Shown: one piece after another, positions 17,792-24,984 of the stretch | Layout: each line of letters starts with the position of its first letter | Numbering within the stretch: position 1 is the first letter of the stretch | Assembly (NCBI RefSeq): GCF_007595705.1 | Contig: NZ_NISY01000001.1 | Coordinates: forward strand, 806,001-870,000 | Origin: Streptomyces sp. SAJ15 | GTDB lineage: Bacteria; Actinomycetota; Actinomycetes; Streptomycetales; Streptomycetaceae | DNA length: 64,000 nt | Direction: 5' to 3' | Made by a program: the position numbers and the translations under genes | Notes under the pieces: model-generated | The model's database searches: none | The model's input: the letters and a program-made list of their open reading frames with translations, nothing else | Told to the model about the DNA's origin: nothing

Positions 17792-18820
17792 ATGAACTCC
17801 GCGAGCGCCGTGCGCCCCGTCCCTCCCAAGAGCGGCCCCGGTTCCGTGGCGGTCGCCGTCATCGAGGACGCCGACATCCCGCTCTGGGACCTGTACGAAC
17901 TGAGCATCGCCTGTGCCGTCTTCGGCCGCCCGCAGCCGGAGCTGGCCGAGAGCTGGTACGAGCTGCGGCTGTGCGGGTCACGGCCGGGAGCCGCGCCCAC
18001 CCGCGCGGGCTTCGGGGTCTCCACCCCGTACGGCCTGGACGAGCTGGCCCGCGCCGACACCGTGATCATCACCTCGGTCCCCGAGGCGAGCGTCACCGAG
18101 GGCGCCGAGCTGCCCGGGGAGCTGATCGAGGCGCTGCGCGCGGCGTCCGCCGCCGGGGCCCGGATGGTGTCGCTGTGCAACGGGGCCTTCGCGCTGGCCG
18201 CCGCCGGCATCCTGGACGGCCGCCGGGCCACCGCGCACTGGGCGCACACCGCCGAGCTGGCCCGCCGCTACCCGGGGGTGCGCGTCGACGACTCGGTGCT
18301 CTACGTGGACGACGGCGACGTGCTCACCAGCGCCGGGATGTCCGCTGGCCTGGACCTGTGCCTGCACCTGGTCCGACGTGACCTCGGGGCGCACGTCGCC
18401 AACCAGCTGGCGCGGTCGATGGTGGTGCCGGCGCACCGGCCGGGCGGCCAGGCGCAGTTCATCGACCGCTCGGTGCCCACCAGCGACGGCGACGGTCTGG
18501 GACCGGTCCTGCAGTGGGCCAGGGAGCACCTGGACGAGCCGCTGACCGTGGAGGACCTGGCCCGGCGCGCCGCGATGAGTCCGCGCACCCTCTTCCGCCG
18601 GCTCCAGGCCGCCACCGGCAGCACCCCGCTGCAGTGGCTGCTGCACCAGCGTCTGGCCCGGGCGCAGGTCCTGCTGGAGACGACCGACCTGCCGGTCGAG
18701 CGGATCGGTGAGCTCAGCGGGCTGGGCACGGCGGCCAATCTGCGCCGCCACTTCACCCAGCACGTGGGCATCACCCCGACCGACTACCGGCGGGCCTTCC
18801 CGCGAACGCCCGCGGCCTGA
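17792..18820 (+). CDS. GlxA-family transcriptional regulator (DJ-1/PfpI-like plus AraC HTH)
   Basis: 342 aa. Residues about 15-200 form a DJ-1/PfpI-like amidotransferase fold (LCNGAFALAAAGILDGRRATAHW carries the nucleophile-elbow Cys). Residues about 230-340 are the AraC double HTH (MSPRTLFRRLQAATGSTPLQWLLHQRLARAQVLLE, NLRRHFTQHVGITPTDYRRAF). ATG 17792 has no ribosome site and lies about 8 bp after a TACGCT -10-like box, so the mRNA may be leaderless. It probably controls the divergent dehydrogenase operon. Ligand unknown. Confidence 0.9.
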   Translation: MNSASAVRPVPPKSGPGSVAVAVIEDADIPLWDLYELSIACAVFGRPQPELAESWYELRLCGSRPGAAPTRAGFGVSTPYGLDELARADTVIITSVPEASVTEGAELPGELIEALRAASAAGARMVSLCNGAFALAAAGILDGRRATAHWAHTAELARRYPGVRVDDSVLYVDDGDVLTSAGMSAGLDLCLHLVRRDLGAHVANQLARSMVVPAHRPGGQAQFIDRSVPTSDGDGLGPVLQWAREHLDEPLTVEDLARRAAMSPRTLFRRLQAATGSTPLQWLLHQRLARAQVLLETTDLPVERIGELSGLGTAANLRRHFTQHVGITPTDYRRAFPRTPAA

Positions 18821-18886
18821 GGGGTCGATCGCTCACAGCGAACACCACTTCGGCCCGCCCGGGGAACATCGGCGGCGGCGCATGCA

Positions 18887-18905
18887 TTGAGTCGACATAG
18901 CTCAA
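18887..18905. promoter_or_regulatory. HAIR-type HspR operator of lon
   Basis: TTGAG-N9-CTCAA, the inner core and exact spacing of the HAIR element (CTTGAGT-N7-ACTCAAG) bound by the heat-shock repressor HspR. It ends 22 bp before the lon start. Lon was reported as an HspR target in Streptomyces, so this site is expected here. Confidence 0.75.
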
Positions 18906-18927
18906 CTTGCCTGCCGAAGGGGAGATC

Positions 18928-21342
18928 ATGGCTTCGCTGTCCACACCGCTCACCCTGCCTGTGCTGCCGCTCGACGACGAGGTCGTGCTTCCCGGCATGG
19001 TGGTGCCCCTGGACCTGTCCGACAACGAGGTGCGCGCGGCCGTGGAGGCCGCCCAGGCCGCCGCCCGCTCCGAGGGCGGCAAGCCGCGCGTGCTGCTGGT
19101 GCCGCGGGTCGACGGCACCTACGCCGCGCTGGGCACGCTGGGCACGGTCGAGCAGGTGGGCCGACTCTCCGACGGCGACCCGGGCGCGCTCATCCGCGGC
19201 GTGCGCCGGGTGCGGATCGGCGCCGGCACCACCGGGCCGGGCGCCGCGCTGTGGGTGGAGGGCACCCCGATCGAGGAGGTCGTCCCCGACCCGCTGCCCG
19301 GCTCGGTCACCGAGCTGATGAACCAGTACAAGGCCCTCGCCACCAGCTGGCTGCGCAAGCGCGGCGCCTGGCAGGTGGTGGACCGGGTGCAGCAGATCGA
19401 CGACCTCGCCCAGCTCGCCGACAACTCCGGCTACTCACCCTTCCTCACCCTCGCCCAGCGCGTCGAGCTGTTGGAGACCACCGACCCGGTGGCCCGGCTG
19501 AAGATGGCCGTGGGCTGGCTCAGCGACCACCTCGCCGAGCAGGACGTCGCCGAGTCCATCGCCAAGGACGTCCAGGAGGGCGTCGACAGGCAGCAGCGCG
19601 AGTTCCTGCTGCGCCGTCAGTTGGAGGCGGTGCGCAAGGAGCTGGCCGAGCTCAACGGCGGACCCGGGGCCGAGGTTGACGAGGCTGCCGACTACCGGGC
19701 GCGGGTGGAGGCCGCCGACCTGCCCGACAAGGTGCGGGAGGCCGCCCTCAAGGAGGTCGACAAGCTGGAGCGGGCCAGCGACCAGAGCCCCGAGGGCGGC
19801 TGGATCCGCACCTGGCTGGACACCGTGCTGGAGCTCCCGTGGACCGAGCGGACCGAGGACGCCTACGACATCCGGGGCGCCAGGGCCGTGCTCGACGCCG
19901 ACCACGCGGGTTTGGAGGACGTCAAGGACCGCATCGTGGAGTACCTGGCGGTGCGCAAGCGCCGGGCCGACCGGGGCCTGGGCGTCGTCGGCGGTCGGCG
20001 CGGCGGCGCGGTGCTGGCGCTGGTCGGCCCGCCCGGCGTCGGCAAGACCTCGCTCGGCGAGTCCGTCGCCCGCGCGATGGGCCGGACGTTCGTCCGGGTG
20101 GCGCTCGGCGGCGTCCGCGACGAGGCGGAGATCCGCGGCCACCGGCGCACCTACGTCGGCGCGCTGCCCGGTCGGATCGTCCGGGCGATCAAGGAGGCCG
20201 GCTCGATGAACCCGGTCGTCCTCCTGGACGAGATCGACAAGGTCGGCTCGGACTTCCGCGGCGACCCCGCGGCCGCCCTGCTGGAGGTCCTGGACCCGGC
20301 GCAGAACCACACCTTCCGGGACCACTACCTGGAGGTCGAGCTCGACCTGTCCGACGTGGTCTTCCTGGCCACCGCCAACGTCCTGGAGGCCATCCCGGAG
20401 GCGCTGCTCGACCGCATGGAGCTGGTGCGCCTCGACGGCTACACCGAGGACGAGAAGGTCGTCATCGCCCGCGACCACCTGCTCCCGCGCCAGCTGGAGC
20501 GGGCCGGCCTGGAGCCGGGCGAGGTCGTGGTGGCGGACGAGGCGCTGCGCAGCCTGGCGGGGGAGTACACCCGCGAGGCGGGCGTGCGCACCCTGGAGCG
20601 CTCCATCGCCCGGCTGCTGCGCAAGGTGGCGGCCCAGCACGAGCTCGGTGAGCGGGAGCTGCCGGTCACCGTCGACGTGGACGGACTGCGGCCGCTCATC
20701 GGCCGCCCGCACCACACCCCCGAGTCCGCCCAGGACCCGGCCGAGCGCCGCACCGCCGTGCCGGGCGTGGCCACCGGCCTGGCGGTCACCGGCGCCGGCG
20801 GCGACGTCCTCTTCGTCGAGGCGTCCCTGGCCGACCCGGAGACCGGCGGCGCCGGGCTGACCCTCACCGGCCAACTGGGTGAGGTGATGAAGGAGTCGGC
20901 CCAGATCGCGCTCTCCTTCCTCCGCTCCCACGGGGCCGAGCTGGAGCTGCCGGTCGCCGATCTGAAGGAGCGTGGCATCCACCTCCATGTGCCGGCGGGC
21001 GCCGTTCCCAAGGACGGTCCCAGCGCCGGCATCACCATGACCACGGCGTTGGCCTCCCTGCTGTCGGGCCGTCAGGTCCGGCCCGAGGTGGCGATGACCG
21101 GCGAGGTCTCGCTCACCGGGCGGGTGCTGCCCATCGGCGGCGTCAAGCAGAAGCTGCTGGCCGCCCACCGGGCGGGGGTCACCACCGTGATCATCCCCAA
21201 GCGGAACGAGCCCGACCTGGACGACGTCCCCGCCGAGGTCCTGGCGAAGCTGGAGGTCCACCCCGTCTCCGACGTGCGACAGGTGCTGGAGCTGGCCCTG
21301 ACGCCGGCCACCGCCACCGCGGAGCTCCCGGTCGCGGCGTGA
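18928..21342 (+). CDS. lon: ATP-dependent Lon protease
   Basis: 804 aa, full length. N-terminal substrate domain ([21 protein letters not shown]), AAA+ module with Walker [10 protein letters not shown] (Lys about 373) and DEIDKVGSD, and a C-terminal protease domain with the Ser-Lys dyad in [10 protein letters not shown] (Ser about 699) and [14 protein letters not shown] (Lys about 742), 43 residues apart as in E. coli. It degrades misfolded and regulatory proteins in the cytoplasm. ATG 18928 follows AAGGGGAG. Heat control by HspR is suggested by the upstream HAIR core. Confidence 0.97.
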   Translation: MASLSTPLTLPVLPLDDEVVLPGMVVPLDLSDNEVRAAVEAAQAAARSEGGKPRVLLVPRVDGTYAALGTLGTVEQVGRLSDGDPGALIRGVRRVRIGAGTTGPGAALWVEGTPIEEVVPDPLPGSVTELMNQYKALATSWLRKRGAWQVVDRVQQIDDLAQLADNSGYSPFLTLAQRVELLETTDPVARLKMAVGWLSDHLAEQDVAESIAKDVQEGVDRQQREFLLRRQLEAVRKELAELNGGPGAEVDEAADYRARVEAADLPDKVREAALKEVDKLERASDQSPEGGWIRTWLDTVLELPWTERTEDAYDIRGARAVLDADHAGLEDVKDRIVEYLAVRKRRADRGLGVVGGRRGGAVLALVGPPGVGKTSLGESVARAMGRTFVRVALGGVRDEAEIRGHRRTYVGALPGRIVRAIKEAGSMNPVVLLDEIDKVGSDFRGDPAAALLEVLDPAQNHTFRDHYLEVELDLSDVVFLATANVLEAIPEALLDRMELVRLDGYTEDEKVVIARDHLLPRQLERAGLEPGEVVVADEALRSLAGEYTREAGVRTLERSIARLLRKVAAQHELGERELPVTVDVDGLRPLIGRPHHTPESAQDPAERRTAVPGVATGLAVTGAGGDVLFVEASLADPETGGAGLTLTGQLGEVMKESAQIALSFLRSHGAELELPVADLKERGIHLHVPAGAVPKDGPSAGITMTTALASLLSGRQVRPEVAMTGEVSLTGRVLPIGGVKQKLLAAHRAGVTTVIIPKRNEPDLDDVPAEVLAKLEVHPVSDVRQVLELALTPATATAELPVAA

Positions 21343-21359
21343 CGGACGCGATCGGGCGG

Positions 21360-21389
21360 CCCGGGGCCTCGCGCGAGCGGGGTCCCGGG
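21360..21389 (+). terminator. Possible terminator after lon
   Basis: CCCGGG arms at 21360-21365 and 21384-21389 with further imperfect GC pairing inside, 18 bp past the lon stop. No T run. Confidence 0.4.
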
Positions 21390-21470
21390 TTACGCACGTG
21401 ACCCGGTCGCCGTGCGTATCGTTGTACTGCGCGGCTGCCTGCGATGTGCGGCAGCGGGGAGGAGCGCACG

Positions 21471-22067
21471 GTGACCATCGAGCTGATTGACAGCAGGATC
21501 GAGGTCGAGATGGGCGACAGCGACCGGCAGTACTTGGACGAGATGTTCGAGTTTCTGTACGACGACATCCCCGAGGGTTTCAAGGCGGAGATCGTCGAGG
21601 GGGCTGTTGCCATGTCGCCGCAGAGGGACACGCACTCGGACATCGTCAAGGATGTGCTGTTCCAGCTGGGAGCTTGTTTCGGGCGGCGAAGCAAGCTGAA
21701 GATGGATGTCCGCCTCGACCTTCCGGGCTACCGCAACGGCTTCTGCCCCGACCTCTTCAAGCTCTCAGACGACGCCAAGCAGGAGGAAGGGCGTCGCTGG
21801 CGCTATCAGGACGTCGAGTTCGTCCTGGAAGTGATCTCGCGCGAGACCGCCGACAACGACTACGGCAAGAAGCTGGACGCCTACGCCGAAGGCGAGATCC
21901 CCGTCTACCTGATCGCGGACCCGTACACCGGCAGGTGGCACCTTTTCCTGACGCCCAAGGACGGCGAGTACCTGACCAAGGTGACCCGTGACTTCGGCAC
22001 CCCCGTCGACCTGACGGACACGGTCCTCGGGCTCACACTGCAGACCGACGAGTTCCCCCGCGACTGA
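21471..22067 (+). CDS. Uma2-family (DUF820) restriction-endonuclease-fold protein
   Basis: 198 aa. VEGAVAMSPQRDTHS, CPDLFKLSDD and VEFVLEVISRETADNDYGKKLDAYAEGEIPVYLIADP are the hallmark order of Uma2 proteins; the Asp in CPD and the Glu-x-Ser of LEVIS form the PD-(D/E)XK-like core. GTG 21471 has GGAGGAG 8 bp upstream. Its codons are less GC-biased than those of lon (TTG, TTT, GTT present), suggesting later arrival; such genes are mobile and scattered in Streptomyces and cyanobacteria. Cellular role unknown. Confidence 0.85.
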   Translation: MTIELIDSRIEVEMGDSDRQYLDEMFEFLYDDIPEGFKAEIVEGAVAMSPQRDTHSDIVKDVLFQLGACFGRRSKLKMDVRLDLPGYRNGFCPDLFKLSDDAKQEEGRRWRYQDVEFVLEVISRETADNDYGKKLDAYAEGEIPVYLIADPYTGRWHLFLTPKDGEYLTKVTRDFGTPVDLTDTVLGLTLQTDEFPRD

Positions 22068-22106
22068 GCCATCGGGGGAACCCGCCGGACGCGGCGCCCG
22101 AGAACG

Positions 22107-22961
22107 TCACCCCTTCGCCAGCGCCTGGAGCCGTTCGTACGCGCCGTTGAAGCGGTTGTGGTCGCCCACGTAGGGGCCGGACGAGGTGTACTGCCAGATG
22201 GTGTGGAAGCCCCAGCCCGCCGGGAGCTCGCCGACCGAGGAGCCGTAGCGGGGGATCCACAGCGGATTGACGGAGCCGAACGAGGCGTTGTTGCCGGTGC
22301 ACAGCTTCCACCAGCTGGTGGAGGTGTAGATGACCGGGTCACGGCCGGTGCGGGCCCGGTAGGTGTTCACGAAGTCCTTGAGCCAGCTCACCATCGCGCT
22401 GTGGCTCTTGCCGTAGCAGTCGTCTCCGTACGGGTTGTACTCGATGTCCAGCGCCCCGGGCAGCGTCCTGCCGTCCTTGGACCAGCCGCCGCCGTCGCCG
22501 GCGAAGTAGGCCGCCTGGGTGGCGCCGCTGGACACGTTGGGCAGCGCGAAGTGGTAGGCGCCGCGGACCATGCCGACGTTGTAGGAGCCGTTGTACTGCT
22601 GGGCGAAGTAGGGGTTCTTGTACGTGGTGCCCTCGGTCGCCTTCACATAGGCGAAGCGGACACCGCTGTTCCAGAGCGTCGCCCAGTCGACGTTGCCCTG
22701 GTGGCTGCTGACGTCGACGCCCTCGACGCCGGCGAGCTCCCAGCCGGAGCCGTCCCCGTCGTCCGCCGGGGCGCGGCCCTCGTGCTTGATGATCTGCGAC
22801 CCCGCCCAGTGGTCCTGGGCCTGTGGGGACGGGCGCCGATCGTCGGCCGTGGCCGTGCCGGGCAGGGTCGCGGTCAGGGCCAGCGCGGTGGCCAGGGCGG
22901 TCAGGACTCCGATGAGCGCGGTCGACGTGCGGCGGCGCGGTCCCGGTCTGAGCACAGGCAT
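22107..22961 (-). CDS. Secreted GH25 muramidase (lysozyme M1 type)
   Basis: 284 aa. An Arg-rich n-region and the hydrophobic stretch ALIGVLTALATALALTATLPGTATA form a signal peptide cut near residue 39. The mature protein has GVDVSSHQGNVDW at the start of the GH25 barrel, YVKATEGTTYKNPYF, and the catalytic DIE in PGALDIEYN, as in Streptomyces cellosyl. It hydrolyses beta-1,4 bonds between N-acetylmuramic acid and N-acetylglucosamine. ATG 22961 follows GGAGG. It is convergent with the Uma2 gene and divergent from a MarR gene. Confidence 0.92.
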   Translation of the reverse strand: MPVLRPGPRRRTSTALIGVLTALATALALTATLPGTATADDRRPSPQAQDHWAGSQIIKHEGRAPADDGDGSGWELAGVEGVDVSSHQGNVDWATLWNSGVRFAYVKATEGTTYKNPYFAQQYNGSYNVGMVRGAYHFALPNVSSGATQAAYFAGDGGGWSKDGRTLPGALDIEYNPYGDDCYGKSHSAMVSWLKDFVNTYRARTGRDPVIYTSTSWWKLCTGNNASFGSVNPLWIPRYGSSVGELPAGWGFHTIWQYTSSGPYVGDHNRFNGAYERLQALAKG

Positions 22962-22980
22962 GGCATGCCTCCGAAAGCCT

Positions 22981-23060
22981 CGGTGGGGGGAGGTGGGGGG
23001 AGAGGGAGAGACGGAGTGAGCGGAGGAAGTGAACCGGAGGAGTGAACGGAGGTGGGGGAG
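22981..23060. repeat. Purine-rich tract in the muramidase leader region
   Basis: About 80 bp that are nearly all G and A on the + strand, with irregular repeats built on GGAGTGA/GGAAGTGAA (a polypyrimidine leader with TCACTCC repeats for the leftward muramidase mRNA). It lies 20-100 bp upstream of the muramidase start. Confidence 0.6.
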
Positions 23061-23215
23061 TGTGGTCCCGCCCCGGCTCGTCACATTGGTGTGCCCATGT
23101 CATGCTCCGTGCTACGGGCGTAGAAACCCCTTGCGAAGCGGGCCTGGTTGCTGCCGTTGGTCTAATCCTGCGAAATACTGGCCGAGCTGGGGCGACGGCC
23201 ACGGCTGAAGGAAAC

Positions 23216-23231
23216 TTTCATCCAGCTGAAA
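23216..23231. promoter_or_regulatory. MarR-type operator
   Basis: TTTCATCCAGCTGAAA, arms TTTCA/TGAAA with a 6-bp spacer, 19 bp before the MarR start and close to its ribosome site. The place fits autorepression. Confidence 0.6.
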
Positions 23232-23250
23232 ATCCGGAGAGGTCGCTGAC

Positions 23251-23775
23251 GTGCACAATACCGGGGCCGAGACCGGGTCCACCCCCTCCAGGCGGGGCGT
23301 GTCACCGGCCGAGCAGGTACGAGGAGTGGACCAGGCGTTCCTGGCCCTCGAACGCGAACTGGCGGTCTTCCTTCGCCGCGCCCGCGCCTCCTCCGGGGAG
23401 ATGGCCCGCGAGGTGCATCCGGATCTGGAGCCCGCCGCGTACGGGCTGCTGCTGCGGCTGGACGACGCCGGACAGCAGCGGGCCACCGACCTGGCCGCCT
23501 ACTTCGGCGTGGGCAAGGCGACCATGAGCCGCCAGCTGCGGGCGCTGGAGCAGCTCGGGCTGGTCGCCCGGGCGCCCGACCCCGCCGACGGTCGGGCCTT
23601 CCTGGTGCAGATGACCGGCGAGGGTCGGGAGCGCTTCCGCAGCGTGCGCAACGCCCGGCGCGCCAAGTACGCCCACCGCCTCGCGTCCTGGGAGCGGAAC
23701 GAGGTCGCCGAGCTGGCCCGGCTGCTGCGGCGGCTCAACAGCGCGGCCCAGGCGGCGGGGGAGGATCCGACCTAG
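23251..23775 (+). CDS. MarR-family regulator
   Basis: 174 aa. Winged-helix region YGLLLRLDDAGQQRATDLAAYFGVGKATMSRQLRALEQLGLVARAPDPADGRAFLVQMT, flanked by the helices that form the MarR dimer. GTG 23251 has GGAGAGG 8 bp upstream. An inverted repeat overlaps its promoter region. It is divergent from the GH25 muramidase gene, so control of that gene is possible as well as autoregulation. Ligand unknown. Confidence 0.92.
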   Translation: MHNTGAETGSTPSRRGVSPAEQVRGVDQAFLALERELAVFLRRARASSGEMAREVHPDLEPAAYGLLLRLDDAGQQRATDLAAYFGVGKATMSRQLRALEQLGLVARAPDPADGRAFLVQMTGEGRERFRSVRNARRAKYAHRLASWERNEVAELARLLRRLNSAAQAAGEDPT

Positions 23776-23797
23776 GAGATCAGCGGTCCGGGTCTGG

Positions 23798-24571
23798 TCA
23801 CAGCTCCGCCAGGATCACCGCCGCGTCGTCGTGCGCCTTTCCGTAGAGGGCGCCCGCCGACTCCGGGTTCGCGTCCTCCGCCGCGCGCACCCGGTCGATG
23901 AGCGCCTGGGGGCCCTCCTTGCGGAGTAGGGCCGTCAGCTGGGTCCAGTCGCCCTCGCCGAACACCTCCACCCAGCGGGTGGCCCCGTCGGTGAGCGCGG
24001 CGAGGGTGCGCACGGAGCCGCGCGGCAGCGATCCGGTCACCGCCCGGGCCGCGACGGCCGGGTCGGCTGCGGCGGTGAAGAAGCCGCCCTCCATGTTGCG
24101 CAGCGGGGCCAGCCGACGGCCGGCGGCCCGCAGCCGGTCGATGCGGTCGTCGAGGACGGGCGTCACGGTGCCGTCGGGCGCCTCGATCAGCAGGACCGAG
24201 TCCGACAGCACCAGGTACTCCACCCGCTCCGCGTCCCAGCGGGCGGTGACCACCGTGGCCTGGGGCGTGAGCGCGTGAGAAATTTCACAGGTTTGAGCGT
24301 GTGTGTCGGTGGTTCGCTCGATCGCGGCCGAGAGGCAGTCCGCCAGCGATGTGTCCCGCCGTGAACCGGACAGTTCGAGGAGCGCCCCGCCCAGCCGGGC
24401 CGTGAACCAGGGGACGCCGTGGGTGCAGCCGTCGTCGCCGTCGGGCGGTGGGGTGACTCCGTCCAGCAGGACCAGCGCCCCGCCGTGGCCCGACGCCGGT
24501 AGCGCTACTGACGCGTAGTCCTCGTTGGGGCGTTGAGGGTCTCCGGGCGCGGTCGCGAGTTCTATGCGCAT
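23798..24571 (-). CDS. PP2C-like phosphatase-fold protein
   Basis: 257 aa. The layout MRIELATAPGDPQRPNEDYASVALP, ALVLLDGVTPP, VEYLVLSDSVLLIE, TLAALTDGATRW and a final HDDAAVILAEL follows the order of PP2C motifs, with Asp residues in LLDGV, TDGA and HDDA for metal binding. Some canonical PP2C signatures (DGHGG) are replaced, so it may be a divergent phosphatase or an inactive homologue. It is convergent with MarR; the following 413 bp separate it from the divergent conservon. Confidence 0.7.
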   Translation of the reverse strand: MRIELATAPGDPQRPNEDYASVALPASGHGGALVLLDGVTPPPDGDDGCTHGVPWFTARLGGALLELSGSRRDTSLADCLSAAIERTTDTHAQTCEISHALTPQATVVTARWDAERVEYLVLSDSVLLIEAPDGTVTPVLDDRIDRLRAAGRRLAPLRNMEGGFFTAAADPAVAARAVTGSLPRGSVRTLAALTDGATRWVEVFGEGDWTQLTALLRKEGPQALIDRVRAAEDANPESAGALYGKAHDDAAVILAEL

Positions 24572-24984
24572 GCGGCCAGTGTGCCGGGCCGGGAGGGCGG
24601 CTCCGTCGCGCGTGTCGGGCCCGCCCGGAAGGTGTCCGGGAGGTCTTACGCGCGGGCCCGCTCAGGGGTTCGATGCCCGTCAGATGTCGGATTGGTGCGG
24701 GAATTCACACGTCCGGGAGGGCGCGGGGGCGAATCCTGCCAGGACCTGGGAGCGTTTTCCAACTGCCGAGCCGGTCCGGCGTGTGTAGTCCATAGTCGGA
24801 AGTTGATGGTCAACTTCGGCATGCGGTTCACTCGTTCAGGTGGCCGGGCATTTGATGCGCGCCCGCCTCACAGCGGTCCTGGAAGGGTCGGAATCCGTAC
24901 CAGGGGCGGGGCCACGCAGTTGTTGAACCGTCGTCACCCCCTGGTTTCCCCAGCGGGTCGGGCGAGAAAAGATTGTGAGCACCG
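24572..24984. other. Long intergenic region upstream of the conservon
   Basis: No convincing gene. It holds a dyad at 24799-24817 (GAAGTTGA / TCAACTTC, 3-nt spacer) about 170 bp before the kinase start, likely an operator or promoter element. A sequence resembling a tRNA T-arm near 24665 has no matching stem. Confidence 0.55.

Noticed and set aside
24655..24690. tRNA-like GGGGTTCGATGCCCG sequence
   Set aside because: The flanking bases do not pair as a T-arm and no acceptor, D or anticodon stems are found.
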